From contig JAILLQ010000005.1 of NCBI GenBank assembly GCA_024693045.1, positions 1 to 64,000 of the forward strand: a stretch of DNA of 64,000 bases. Reading direction: 5' to 3'. Below the pieces are notes generated by a model. It did no database searches. It was given only the letters and a program-made list of their open reading frames with translations, and was not told the DNA's origin. Shown here piece after piece: positions 18,828 through 26,899 of this stretch. The stretch is from Treponema sp. Its GTDB lineage: Bacteria; Spirochaetota; Spirochaetia; Treponematales; Treponemataceae. How positions within the stretch are numbered: position 1 is the first letter of the stretch; the number at the start of each line of letters is the position of its first letter. Position numbers and translations under genes: made by a program.

Positions 18828-20028
18828 AGATGAACAAAAAGGGGCAGTCTTCCTTCTTGTAATCTTATTGATTATTGTAGGGGTTTCTCTTTTTATGGCT
18901 AAGTCCCTGCAGGTTGATACAATCGGTCAAAAACTTGCTGATGACCAGGTTTTGCGTCTTCTTTCAGTTATGAAGGATGATGAAAATAACGTTATTTTTA
19001 CTAATGTGCTGATTTATTATCCTGTTTCTAAAAAGGCAACTTCTGTTAATATCCCTGGGAATACCGGAGCAATTTATAATTCTCTTGGGCGTGTAGATAG
19101 AATTGATGCCGTTTATAAAGAAAAAGGAATAAACGCTTATAAAGCAGAGATAGAAAAGTTGCTAGGCTGTAGTATTCCTTTTTACATGGTAATTTCGCTG
19201 GATGATTTTATTCATCTTGCAGATATCTTAAATGGACTGAGAGTATTCATTCCTTCTCCTATAGATACTGAATCTGAAAATGGAGATAGATGGCTTTTGC
19301 CATCAGGTGCTGTAAATCTTGATGGTGACAAAATTAAGAGTTATTTACAATATCATATAGAAGATGAATCATTTTCTGAAGTTCAGGATAGATTCCAGAA
19401 TGTAATTACTGCTTTTTATACAGCTTTGCACGAAAGAAGATCTATTGTTATTAACAATAAAAAGGTTTTTAAGCTTCTTATGAAACTTGTAGATATAAAT
19501 CTAGATAAGGATGATGCTTATAAACTTCTGTCTATGATTTCTGAAATGGATGCTGAAACTGTAGGTAGACAGACTGTTACAGGGGGATTCAGATTAGTCG
19601 ATTCTAAAAAGCTTTTGTTCCCTCTGAATAACGGAGAGTTTATTAAAGAGGCTGTCAAGCAGAGTACAAATATGCTTGTATCAAATAACGGTGCATTTGC
19701 AAGTCGTGTTTATGTATTGGAAATTCAAAACGGAACTCCTGTTCAGGGATTGGCTCATAATACTTCAATATTATTTCAGAATGCCAGTTATGATGTTTTG
19801 AGTGCAGTTAATGCAGATTCAAACGACTATGAAAATACGGTTATCATTGATCACATTGGCAATAGGGAGATTGCAAGTATGGTTGGTGATTTTATTCATT
19901 GTACGAATATTCAGGAAGAAGAAGTTAATTTAGAGGATTTTGAAAACAACAATGCGGCTGACGTTGACTTTACAATTATCCTTGGAAAAGATTTTGACGG
20001 CCGATATGTGCGTGCAAGTAGAAAATAA
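18808..20028 (+). CDS. LytR-CpsA-Psr (LCP) family protein
   Basis: LCP domain followed by a LytR_C domain. 406 residues. A short cytoplasmic start (KNHSFRDEQKG), one membrane helix (about residues 13-32) and an extracytoplasmic LCP domain with the RIDAVY and VDTESE-type segments; the last ~100 residues look like the LytR_C fold. LCP enzymes attach glycopolymers to the cell wall; in a treponeme without teichoic acids the substrate is unknown. GTG at 18808 with CGGAGG upstream is preferred over TTG at 18805. Confidence 0.85.
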   Translation: MKNHSFRDEQKGAVFLLVILLIIVGVSLFMAKSLQVDTIGQKLADDQVLRLLSVMKDDENNVIFTNVLIYYPVSKKATSVNIPGNTGAIYNSLGRVDRIDAVYKEKGINAYKAEIEKLLGCSIPFYMVISLDDFIHLADILNGLRVFIPSPIDTESENGDRWLLPSGAVNLDGDKIKSYLQYHIEDESFSEVQDRFQNVITAFYTALHERRSIVINNKKVFKLLMKLVDINLDKDDAYKLLSMISEMDAETVGRQTVTGGFRLVDSKKLLFPLNNGEFIKEAVKQSTNMLVSNNGAFASRVYVLEIQNGTPVQGLAHNTSILFQNASYDVLSAVNADSNDYENTVIIDHIGNREIASMVGDFIHCTNIQEEEVNLEDFENNNAADVDFTIILGKDFDGRYVRASRK

Positions 20029-20050
20029 AAAAGGAATACTGGAGGCAAAT

Positions 20051-20407
20051 ATGAAGACTATAGAAGAAAAAGCGAAAGAAATCGCACAGATTCTTGAAGA
20101 TGGAAAAGGGCGTGATGTAAAAATTATAGATGTTTCAGAGTTAAATAGCTGGACAGATTATTTTGTAATTACGACTATTACAAGTTCTGCTCATTGGCAG
20201 GGGCTTTACAAACAGGTAAAAGATTACGTAAAAGAAAACGATTTGGAAATTCATCTTACTAACAGAAAATCTCCTGATGGAGATGATTGGAATTTGATTG
20301 ACATTGGCCCAATTGTTGTACATCTTATGTCTGAAACTGCAAGAGCCTTTTATGACTTGGAAAAACTTTGGCACGCAGGTAAAACTATCGAATATAAGGC
20401 TGAATAG
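20051..20407 (+). CDS. rsfS: ribosomal silencing factor RsfS (Iojap)
   Basis: Binds L14 on the 50S subunit and blocks subunit joining under starvation. 118 residues with the DUF143 landmarks WTDYFVITT, NRKSPDGDDWNLIDIG and VHLMSETARAFYDLEKLW. The start at 20051 is fixed by CTGGAGG upstream; a longer frame upstream lies inside the LCP gene. Last gene of the obg operon. Confidence 0.96.
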   Translation: MKTIEEKAKEIAQILEDGKGRDVKIIDVSELNSWTDYFVITTITSSAHWQGLYKQVKDYVKENDLEIHLTNRKSPDGDDWNLIDIGPIVVHLMSETARAFYDLEKLWHAGKTIEYKAE

Positions 20408-20410
20408 ACA

Positions 20411-20454
20411 AAAAAAAGCGGTTCACTTCAAAATAGTGAAACCGCTTTTTTTTT
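20411..20454. terminator. bidirectional terminator between rsfS and the acidic-protein gene
   Basis: GCGGTTCACT and AGTGAAACCGC arms (one-base bulge) are flanked by a run of As on the left and Ts on the right, so it can end transcripts from both sides. Its T side touches the stop codon of the minus-strand gene. Confidence 0.9.
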
Positions 20455-20725
20455 ACTCATCATCGTCAAAGAAAGTATCTTCGCCGTCTTCTAAATCCCC
20501 ATCATCGTATTTGTAAGGGTTAGTGTAGCCATCTTCTGGTTCTACATCATCGAAAGGTTCGTAAACATCATCATAATCATCTTCAAATGCTTCTTCATAA
20601 CTTTCAGAATCATCATCATAGTCATCAAGAACATCATCAGAATCATCATCTTTGAAATCATCTTCGAATTCATCTTCGTAAGAAAATGGACCTTCGTAAA
20701 GGCTATAATCTGGATTGGACGGCAT
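20453..20725 (-). CDS. extremely acidic 90-residue protein of unknown function
   Basis: I do not recognise this protein. The start (ATG, complement of 20723-20725) is fixed by AGGAG just upstream; the longer open frame to 20872 would run through the promoter. Of 90 residues, 43 are Asp or Glu, two are Lys and none is Arg, giving a net charge near -41; 17 are Tyr or Phe, spaced among the acidic runs. No signal peptide or membrane helix. It has its own promoter, AGGAG site and terminator, so it is a real unit. Possibilities are a nucleic-acid mimic, a chaperone or metal buffer; none can be shown. Confidence 0.8.
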   Translation of the reverse strand: MPSNPDYSLYEGPFSYEDEFEDDFKDDDSDDVLDDYDDDSESYEEAFEDDYDDVYEPFDDVEPEDGYTNPYKYDDGDLEDGEDTFFDDDE

Positions 20726-20764
20726 AAATCGACTCCTGGCCGGTAAAAAATCACTCTCGATAAA

Positions 20765-20793
20765 AATATAATTTAGTCTGCTAGTTAGGTCAA
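20765..20793 (-). promoter_or_regulatory. promoter of the acidic-protein gene
   Basis: On the minus strand: TTGACC (20793-20788), 17-bp spacer, TATATT (20770-20765). Expected leader about 30-35 nt with AGGAG before the ATG. Confidence 0.72.
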
Positions 20794-20831
20794 TTGGTTT
20801 TGAGAATCTGTTTAATAAAAAATTAAAAAAA

Positions 20832-20859
20832 TTGACAAGTAAAAAAAAAACAGTATAAT
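20832..20859 (+). promoter_or_regulatory. consensus promoter of ispE
   Basis: Perfect hexamers TTGACA (20832-20837) and TATAAT (20854-20859) with a 16-bp, A-rich spacer. The ispE ATG is only 13 bases after the -10 box, so the leader should be about 6 nt and carries no Shine-Dalgarno. Confidence 0.9.
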
Positions 20860-20872
20860 TGTAAAGTGTCAT

Positions 20873-21754
20873 ATGGTGAATGAAGTTCGTGAATTTGCAA
20901 GTGCAAAGATCAATTTAAATTTGAAAGTTTTGCCTGTTCGCAATGATGGATTTCATGATATTGAAAGTATTTTTCAAATATTGAGTTTAAAAGATGAACT
21001 TTTAGTATCTGTTCTTGATGGAAATGGCAAGTGTCGAGTGCGATGTGCAAGTATGAGTCTTCCTGAAAAGAATACCATTAATATGGCATACGAAGCTTTC
21101 AGAAAGGTTTCCGGCTTACCGACTTCTTCTATCGATGTGGAGTTGATTAAAAAAATTCCGTCGGGTGGAGGTCTAGGTGGTGGTTCTTCTGATGCGGCAG
21201 CTCTTGTGCGTGCTCTTGAAAAAATTCACGGCATTACATTATCTGATTCGCAGTTAGACGGAATCGCTTCTGAAGTTGGAAGCGATGTTTTTTTCTTTGT
21301 GCATTGCGACAGCGATTCTGACGGCTGTGCCCTTGTTTCTGGTAGGGGTGAAAACGTAAAGAAGATTACACGAAGAAGTGATCTGCATTTTGTGCTGGTT
21401 TTTCCGAATGTGAGTAGTTCAACAAAAGAAGCTTATTCTTTGATTGACTCAGTTGTTTACGTTTCTGATAAAAGAGGATATTCTGTTGAAGGTCCTCTTT
21501 TAGGCGACTTAGAGAGTATATATAGAAGTCCAGTGGGAAAATGGAATTTTGTAAATACTTTTTCTGGCGTTTTAATGAATAAGTATCCTGATATTGCCAG
21601 GGCTGTCCGTGAATTAAAAGATCAAAATGCTTTATTCTGTGATATGTCAGGCTCGGGATCTACTGTTTTTGGTGTATTTGCTTCTAAAGAAGATGCAGAG
21701 TTAGCCATAAAAAATCTAAGGGATAGGAATCTGAACTGTGTGTATGCAGTCTAG
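20873..21754 (+). CDS. ispE: 4-diphosphocytidyl-2-C-methyl-D-erythritol kinase
   Basis: GHMP kinase of the MEP isoprenoid pathway. 293 residues. The N-terminal SAKINLNLKV and the ATP-binding PSGGGLGGGSSDAA (residues 96-109) are diagnostic, as is the C-terminal MSGSGSTVFGVF. Start is ATG 20873 or GTG 20876; either way the mRNA leader is under 10 nt and lacks a ribosome site. spoVG follows 30 bp downstream in the same direction. Confidence 0.96.
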   Translation: MVNEVREFASAKINLNLKVLPVRNDGFHDIESIFQILSLKDELLVSVLDGNGKCRVRCASMSLPEKNTINMAYEAFRKVSGLPTSSIDVELIKKIPSGGGLGGGSSDAAALVRALEKIHGITLSDSQLDGIASEVGSDVFFFVHCDSDSDGCALVSGRGENVKKITRRSDLHFVLVFPNVSSSTKEAYSLIDSVVYVSDKRGYSVEGPLLGDLESIYRSPVGKWNFVNTFSGVLMNKYPDIARAVRELKDQNALFCDMSGSGSTVFGVFASKEDAELAIKNLRDRNLNCVYAV

Positions 21755-21784
21755 TGTCTCTGGAACAAAGAACGGAGGAGTCTC

Positions 21785-22063
21785 ATGCAGATTACTGAGT
21801 TAAGAATTCGTAAAGTCGAAGAAGAGGGTAAGTTAAAGGCTTATGTTACTGTAACTTTTGATAATTGTTTTGTTGTTCACAACGTAAAAATTATTGAAGG
21901 TCAGAACGGTCTTTTTATTGCTATGCCTAGTCGAAAGACTTCTAATGGAGAGTACAAAGATGTTGCTCATCCAATTAGTCCAGACTTCCGAGCTGAACTT
22001 CAGAACAAAATTCTGGAAGAGTTTAACGCAGGTCATGTAGAAACCAATAGTTCAGAAGACTAA
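21785..22063 (+). CDS. spoVG: SpoVG family regulator
   Basis: Nucleic-acid-binding regulator, 92 residues. N-terminal [20 protein letters not shown] and the [10 protein letters not shown] segment are the SpoVG signature; the family is conserved in spirochaetes, where the Borrelia homologue binds DNA and RNA. A strong GGAGG precedes the ATG. The tRNA-Gln gene begins 20 bp after the stop with no terminator between, so spoVG, the tRNA and possibly ispE share a transcript. Confidence 0.96.
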   Translation: MQITELRIRKVEEEGKLKAYVTVTFDNCFVVHNVKIIEGQNGLFIAMPSRKTSNGEYKDVAHPISPDFRAELQNKILEEFNAGHVETNSSED

Positions 22064-22082
22064 GGTTTCTTTTGATAAAAAT

Positions 22083-22155
22083 TGGGCCGTCGTCAAGCGG
22101 TAAGACAATGGCTTTTGGTGCCATCATTCCACAGGTTCGAATCCTGTCGGCCCAG
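22083..22155 (+). tRNA. tRNA-Gln (anticodon TTG)
   Basis: Full cloverleaf by eye: acceptor strands TGGGCCG (22083-22089) and CGGCCCA (22148-22154), D arm with AAGCGGTAAGAC, anticodon arm ATGGC-TTTTGGT-GCCAT with anticodon TTG, and T arm ACAGG-TTCGAAT-CCTGT. CCA is not encoded. The terminator starts four bases after the discriminator base. Confidence 0.96.
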
Positions 22156-22338
22156 CTAAAGGTATCTCAAAGGAGATACCTTTTTTTTTATTTAAAAACG
22201 CAAAAAAAAAGCAAAAAAGTCAGGATTCGAAGCGAAGCGAACGCCGACCGAATAGGGAGGAAGAGGCGACAAGGATGTCGCCGGCAGAGAGCGGAGACGG
22301 CTCGGAGAGAAAAAACAGGAAGTTTTTTCACGAAGAGC
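22138..22338 (+). repeat. tRNA-3'-end repeat unit 1 (201 bp)
   Basis: Begins with the last 18 bases of tRNA-Gln (from CGAATCCTG), continues with the terminator, an A-rich stretch and a GC-rich core (51 of 80 bases G or C over 22221-22300). The core holds an 11-base inverted copy of the T-arm sequence (CAGGATTCGAA, 22221-22231) and a hairpin GGCGAC-AAGGAT-GTCGCC (22265-22282). Compared with unit 2 it has about 48 extra bases at 22292-22339. Confidence 0.93.
22159..22189 (+). terminator. tRNA-Gln terminator, copy 1
   Basis: AGGTATCTC, loop AAAG, GAGATACCT, then about nine Ts. The same terminator recurs twice downstream. Confidence 0.93.
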
Positions 22339-22491
22339 CGAATCCTGTCGGCCCAGCTAAGGTATCTCAAAGGAGATACCTTTTTTTTTATTTAAAAACG
22401 CAAAAAAAAGCACAAAAGTCAGGATTCGAAGCGAAGCGAACGCCGACCGAATAGGGAGGAAGAGGCGACAGTGATGTCGCCGGCAGAGAGC
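22339..22491 (+). repeat. tRNA-3'-end repeat unit 2 (153 bp)
   Basis: Nearly identical to unit 1 apart from the missing ~48-base segment and few substitutions. It again begins with the tRNA-Gln 3' end and terminator. The hairpin becomes GGCGAC-AGTGAT-GTCGCC: the stem is unchanged and the differences fall in the loop. Confidence 0.93.
22360..22389 (+). terminator. tRNA-Gln terminator, copy 2
   Basis: Same stem-loop and T-run as copy 1, inside repeat unit 2. Confidence 0.9.
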
Positions 22492-22542
22492 CGAATCTTG
22501 TCGGCCCAGCTAAGGTATCTCAAAGGAGATACCTTTTTTTTT
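22492..22542 (+). repeat. tRNA-3'-end repeat unit 3 (partial)
   Basis: Third copy of the tRNA-Gln 3' end (one change, CCTG to CTTG) and the terminator (stem 22513-22534, then Ts). The repeat stops after the T-run and is followed by a different GC-rich sequence. Confidence 0.92.
22513..22542 (+). terminator. tRNA-Gln terminator, copy 3
   Basis: AGGTATCTC-AAAG-GAGATACCT followed by nine Ts, inside the partial third repeat. Confidence 0.9.
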
Positions 22543-22655
22543 GCGTTTTTGCCGGCGCCGTGCGTGTAAGGGGCGCTTTGCGCGTAGCTCTTTTTAAAGA
22601 GCTACCGACCGTGAGGGGAGCCCTGGAAGGCCGGTTAGCAAAGAGGTTACGCCTA
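22543..22655. other. GC-rich structured intergenic segment
   Basis: 57 of 90 bases over 22551-22640 are G or C in an AT-rich genome. It contains GCGC-TTT-GCGC (22573-22583) and a perfect 10-bp stem GTAGCTCTTT/AAAGAGCTAC with a 2-base gap (22584-22605). No plausible ORF. It lies between the tRNA repeats and the rplY promoter. Confidence 0.7.
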
Positions 22656-22674
22656 TGATAAAAAAGAGACACTA

Positions 22675-22703
22675 TTTACATTATCATGTAAAAATGCTAT
22701 TGT
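22675..22703 (+). promoter_or_regulatory. promoter of rplY
   Basis: TTTACA (22675-22680), 17-bp spacer, TATTGT (22698-22703) with an extended TGC before the -10. A leader of about 35 nt carries AAGGAG before the rplY ATG. Confidence 0.7.
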
Positions 22704-22743
22704 AAGTTCTCTTAAACAAAAGGATATAAGGAGCTTTAAGAAA

Positions 22744-23286
22744 ATGACTGTTAACGCAAAAATTCGTACAACAACAGGTAAATCAGCCGCTAAAAATCTT
22801 CGCAAAGTAGGTAGTATCCCAGCTGTTATGTACAACAGCAAAGGCGAAGCTACAATGCTTGAAGTAAATGCTGTTGAATTTAACAAAGCCTGGAGAACTG
22901 TAACTGCTACAACTCCAGTTGATCTTACTGTAGACGGTAAGGCTTGCAAAGCTTTGATTAAGGATGTTGAATACAATATCCGTAAGGATGAAGTTCTTCA
23001 CGCTGACTTCTTTGTACCAGCTGCTGATGAAAAATTGGTTTACAAGTACAAGGTACAGCTTACAGGAAATGCTGCAGGTGTTTTGAAGGGTGGTTTCATG
23101 GTAAAACGTGTTCCAGAAATCAGAGTTCAGGCATCTATTGCTAATCTTCCAGAAAGAGTAGTTGTTGATGTTTCTGCTTTGAACGTTGGTGACTGCATTA
23201 AAGTAAAAGATTTGAACTTGGGTAAGGATGTTACAATTCTTACAGATGGAGAATCTTCTTTGGTAAGTATCGCACCAGCTCGCTAA
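22744..23286 (+). CDS. rplY: 50S ribosomal protein L25/general stress protein Ctc
   Basis: 5S rRNA-binding protein of the long, two-domain (TL5/Ctc) type. 180 residues: an N-terminal L25 domain (about 1-92, with KIRTTTGKSAAKNLRKVGSIPAVMY split over the first 29 residues) and the C-terminal beta-rich TL5 domain. AAGGAGC is the ribosome site. Terminator follows. Confidence 0.95.
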   Translation: MTVNAKIRTTTGKSAAKNLRKVGSIPAVMYNSKGEATMLEVNAVEFNKAWRTVTATTPVDLTVDGKACKALIKDVEYNIRKDEVLHADFFVPAADEKLVYKYKVQLTGNAAGVLKGGFMVKRVPEIRVQASIANLPERVVVDVSALNVGDCIKVKDLNLGKDVTILTDGESSLVSIAPAR

Positions 23287-23304
23287 GTTTTACATATTTT
23301 TCAG

Positions 23305-23337
23305 AAAGGGTTGCTTTTGCAGCCCTTTTTTTTTTTT
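23305..23337 (+). terminator. intrinsic terminator after rplY
   Basis: AGGGTTGC, loop TTTT, GCAGCCCT and a long T-run. It overlaps the expected -35 region of tilS. Confidence 0.92.
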
Positions 23338-23347
23338 GCTCTTATTG

Positions 23348-23353
23348 TATAAT
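23348..23353 (+). promoter_or_regulatory. -10 box of tilS
   Basis: TATAAT ends eight bases before the tilS ATG. The -35 region is only the T-run of the rplY terminator, so the promoter is judged by the -10 box alone. Confidence 0.55.
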
Positions 23354-23361
23354 TTCAAGTA

Positions 23362-24744
23362 ATGACAAAATCTGGTGACCTTATTTCATCTTTTGAAAAG
23401 AAGTTCGAGATTTCTCTGAATAATTTATCTTTCGACTTTGGATCAAAAAAAACTCTCGGCCTGGCGGTTAGCGGAGGAGCCGATTCTATTTCTCTTTTAT
23501 TAGCTTCAGCAGCTCTTTCAAAAAAATATGATTTTGCTTTAAAGGTAATTACTGTAGATCATAATATTCGGTCTGCAGAAGAATCTGGTGGAGATGCTCA
23601 TTTTGTTGAAGATTTGTGTTCTTCTTTAAAAAAATCAGGATATAGAATCGATTTTTTCAAAAAAACTCTCTTTGCCGGGCAGGTTGAAGAATTTGCAAAA
23701 ACAAATCGTTGTGGAATCGAAGCCGCCGCAAGAGATTTGCGTTATCAGGCCTTTGACAAAGTAATTAAGCAGGAAGGACTTTCTTTTTTTGCCTTGGCTC
23801 ATAATCAAAATGATCAGATAGAAACTTTGCTTATGCGTTTTCTTCAGGGCTCTTCTTCTTATGGTATGTCTGGTATACAGAAAAAGAGAGATTGTTTTAT
23901 TCGTCCTTTGCTTGATTTTTCTAGAGGCGAAATAGAAGAATATCTAAAAGCCAAAAATCAAAGTTGGCGGACAGATTCTACTAATTTTGACAACAAATAT
24001 TTTCGTAACCGAATTAGGAATGAACTTGTTCCTTTTTTAAAGGACAGGTTTCCTGGTTTTGAAACAGCACTGATTTCTGCTGCAGAAAAAAATTCTATGG
24101 ACAGGGGTTACATTGAAGAAAATGTGAATGCTATAAATTGGCATAAAAAAAAAGAATGTGTTTTCCTTGAAAGAAATATTTTTGCTTTGCTAGCTGATTC
24201 TCTTAAGGTTCGTTTTTTATATAAAGCTGCTAATCTTTTAGGGGAAGGGGGGCGTTTACCCTTTACAGTGATAAAAGAAATTTTGAGGCTGGATTCTGAG
24301 CCTTCTGGTAAATGGGAAAGTTCTTATAAAGATTTGATTTTTTCTTCTGATGGCAAATATATTTATATTAAAAAGAAGGAAATTGTAGCGACTGACAGTG
24401 AGTTTTTTGCTATAATAGAAGAGGATGGAATTTATGAGCTTCCTTTTGGGCGTCTTATTTGTAAGGTGCAGGAAGGTAATAAGGCCCTGTTTGAGTATGG
24501 TGAAGAGATATTTGAACTTAATAATATTTTTCTACCTTTTTGCCTTAGAAGTTGTCAGATTGGAGACTGTGTAAGAACTTCTGAAAATAAATTTAGGGCT
24601 GTAAATGAAGTTTTTTCAAGCTGGCATGTAGCAGAGTCTGAACGAAGAAAAATTCCTCTCCTGCAGGATTTATCAGGCTCAGAGCAAGAAATTAAGGCTC
24701 TTTTAGGCTGCATATACGGTTATGAAAACTGGATTGTAAAATGA
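23362..24744 (+). CDS. tilS: tRNA(Ile)-lysidine synthase
   Basis: Modifies C34 of tRNA-Ile(CAU) to lysidine, needed to read AUA. 460 residues. The PP-loop SGGADS (37-42) binds ATP; IEAAARDLRYQAF, AHNQNDQIETLLMR and the DSTNFDNKYFRNRIRNELVP stretch are family hallmarks. C-terminal TilS domains follow. No Shine-Dalgarno upstream; the -10 box sits eight bases before ATG, suggesting a leaderless mRNA. Confidence 0.95.
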   Translation: MTKSGDLISSFEKKFEISLNNLSFDFGSKKTLGLAVSGGADSISLLLASAALSKKYDFALKVITVDHNIRSAEESGGDAHFVEDLCSSLKKSGYRIDFFKKTLFAGQVEEFAKTNRCGIEAAARDLRYQAFDKVIKQEGLSFFALAHNQNDQIETLLMRFLQGSSSYGMSGIQKKRDCFIRPLLDFSRGEIEEYLKAKNQSWRTDSTNFDNKYFRNRIRNELVPFLKDRFPGFETALISAAEKNSMDRGYIEENVNAINWHKKKECVFLERNIFALLADSLKVRFLYKAANLLGEGGRLPFTVIKEILRLDSEPSGKWESSYKDLIFSSDGKYIYIKKKEIVATDSEFFAIIEEDGIYELPFGRLICKVQEGNKALFEYGEEIFELNNIFLPFCLRSCQIGDCVRTSENKFRAVNEVFSSWHVAESERRKIPLLQDLSGSEQEIKALLGCIYGYENWIVK

Positions 24745-24757
24745 GGTAATTGAAAAA

Positions 24758-26899
24758 GTGAACGTTAAAAAGTTTGTTTTTTTTAGTGTATTGATAAGTA
24801 TTTTATTTGAAGCAGCTCTTTTTTCTTCTTCTGTTGAAAGTGTAAACCGCCGTACAGCTGTTCGTTGTTTAAAACTTGCAGAATCATATCTTTCTGCTAA
24901 CGACTACGGAAATGCTCTTTCACAGGCAGAACTTGGTCTTGCTTATGACGAAACAGTTGCAGATTTGTGGTATTTAAAGGCTGCTGCAAAAAGTGGTCTT
25001 CAGGAAGTAAAGGCTGATATTCTGCCTCTAGTTATGAGAGCTATGACCGAAGGGGAATGGGTAGATTACAACCGGGACGGAGCCAGAGTTTTGTATGCAG
25101 ATTTGCTATGTGACACAGGAAATTATGATCAGGCAATTGCAATCCTGGATTCAAAGCCTTTTATTTATTCTTCAGATGCTGAATACATTCGTATAAAGGC
25201 TTATTACTGTATCAGAAGTCTGGAATCTATCACAAAGGCTCGTGATAAAATTAATTCCGCAAGAAAGATTTATCCTATGGATATGCGTTTTCCCCATGTT
25301 TTTTTTAAGTATGAGTATGATTTGCATAGAGATATTGCCTATGAAGGCTTTGGATTTAATGAAAATAATGAACTTTTAATGCAAAAAATTGCTGATTCCT
25401 TTATTGCAAAAATGCCGGAATACGATAATCCTGATGCTGATTTGGAAATATATTCTGCAATGTTTGCTACAGGGGAAAAACAGACTCGCATGGTTCAGGC
25501 TTTTTCTGCCCACGGTTTGCGTCATCCTTTGTACGCAATTTTAGCTTTGAAATGTGGAATCATGGAAGAACAGGAAGCTTGGGATTATTTTTGTTCTTTT
25601 GCCGATAAAGAAGTTTCTCTAACAATGTTAGAAGATTTTTTAAAACTCATCACAAATCCTATTACGGTTGAATCTGTAAAAGAACACTTAACAGCATTTT
25701 CCGGAAATATTTCTATCGACACTGATATGGATTGTAATCCTAATCTCTTTGTTTCCTATTTCCGAGGTCGCCCGAAATCTTTTTATTGGGACAGCAATAA
25801 TGACGGTATAAAGGAGTGGTCATGTGAATGTGACTTTGGCGTTCCAGAATCTGTATTGCTTACTCAGGGAAATATTCAGATTTATTATGGAACTTATCCA
25901 GCTATAGTAAAAGCCAGTTACAAATCAGAATCTATAGCCGAAGATCAGGCTGTTTTCAATATTATGGATGAAACTCTTTATTGGACACCTGTAATAATTG
26001 AACCTTTAGAAAGTGTAAAAAGTCTTTTTGCTGTTGATTTTTTTATTCCAAGAATTAATTACGATGAAGATGAATTGAATGAAAATAGAATTCTCTATAG
26101 TTGCTCAAGCTATGAAATTTCTTCGGATGAAAGACCTGATGCAAAAATTGTGTTTTCTGTTTTAAATGGTTATCCGCAAGAAGCTACTTATTATTCATTG
26201 GGTAAAATTTATGCAAAGGCTCTTTTTGAAGATGGATTTCCTAGTGTCAGATCAGTTGATAATGATGATGATGGAATCTTTGAAACTGTGGAAACTTTTG
26301 GTTATGATCCAGAAAACACTTTGGCTAGAAATGTAGCTGAACAGGAACAGGTTATGACAAATCTTTTTGGGCTTCCTGTTAGGGGAAGTGGAATCTATCT
26401 TAAAATGATTCAGATTGATTCAAACGGTGACACTATTCCTGATTTTACTGAAGAATTTATTGCTGCTAACGGTAAGATTTCCAGCTGGGATTACAATGCC
26501 GATTGGAATTGGGATGTTCGTTACAAGCGTTATCCAAGAGAGAATTCCGCAGACCCATTGATTGAAGACAGTCAATTCTACACTGAACCTGATCATATTC
26601 CTGTAACTGTTTCTACCTGGAACGGTAATCCTGTAAAAGTTCAGATGGGAAATGATTTTTATTCTGTAATTCAGGGTGAAAATAAAAACCTTTTCTGGTT
26701 GGGGACCGCTGGCACTATTGATGATGAAAAAAGCATTATTGAGCAGTTTGATTTTTCATCAGAGCAGGGGCTTTGTGACTTGATACAATCAGCTGATAAA
26801 AGAATACAGACTGTAAGAATCGGAGAAAGACTTTACGCTTATATTATTCCTGCGTTAGAAAGTGAAGGTAATAACGAGACTTCGAATGAAATTGAATAA
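24758..26899 (+). CDS. exported TPR protein with calcium-loop-like motifs
   Basis: Not assigned to a known function. 713 residues from a GTG start (GAGG upstream). An N-terminal signal-like segment (residues ~4-24) precedes TPR-like helices (about 30-170), then a large beta-rich region. Acidic loops resembling EF-hand/dockerin calcium sites occur at DSNNDG (345-350), DNDDDG (501-506) and DSNGDT (554-559). The next gene, a serine protease lipoprotein, overlaps its end by 14 bp, so the two are probably made together in the cell envelope (inference). Confidence 0.72.
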   Translation: MNVKKFVFFSVLISILFEAALFSSSVESVNRRTAVRCLKLAESYLSANDYGNALSQAELGLAYDETVADLWYLKAAAKSGLQEVKADILPLVMRAMTEGEWVDYNRDGARVLYADLLCDTGNYDQAIAILDSKPFIYSSDAEYIRIKAYYCIRSLESITKARDKINSARKIYPMDMRFPHVFFKYEYDLHRDIAYEGFGFNENNELLMQKIADSFIAKMPEYDNPDADLEIYSAMFATGEKQTRMVQAFSAHGLRHPLYAILALKCGIMEEQEAWDYFCSFADKEVSLTMLEDFLKLITNPITVESVKEHLTAFSGNISIDTDMDCNPNLFVSYFRGRPKSFYWDSNNDGIKEWSCECDFGVPESVLLTQGNIQIYYGTYPAIVKASYKSESIAEDQAVFNIMDETLYWTPVIIEPLESVKSLFAVDFFIPRINYDEDELNENRILYSCSSYEISSDERPDAKIVFSVLNGYPQEATYYSLGKIYAKALFEDGFPSVRSVDNDDDGIFETVETFGYDPENTLARNVAEQEQVMTNLFGLPVRGSGIYLKMIQIDSNGDTIPDFTEEFIAANGKISSWDYNADWNWDVRYKRYPRENSADPLIEDSQFYTEPDHIPVTVSTWNGNPVKVQMGNDFYSVIQGENKNLFWLGTAGTIDDEKSIIEQFDFSSEQGLCDLIQSADKRIQTVRIGERLYAYIIPALESEGNNETSNEIE

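Noticed and set aside
20726..20872. N-terminal extension of the acidic protein up to 20872
   Set aside because: The extension is hydrophobic and unlike the rest, lies over its own promoter, and the internal ATG has a proper AGGAG.
22072..22395. A 107-codon open frame across the tRNA-Gln gene and first repeat unit
   Set aside because: It reads through the tRNA and terminator, its product is a run of basic residues from repeats, and no ribosome site precedes it.
22138..22542. CRISPR-like array
   Set aside because: Repeats are 150-200 bp, begin with the tRNA end and have no unique spacers of constant size; no cas genes nearby.
22083..22655. Integrated phage or genomic island at tRNA-Gln
   Set aside because: The tRNA-end repeats look like attachment sites, but only ~150-200 bp lie between them and no integrase or cargo gene is present.
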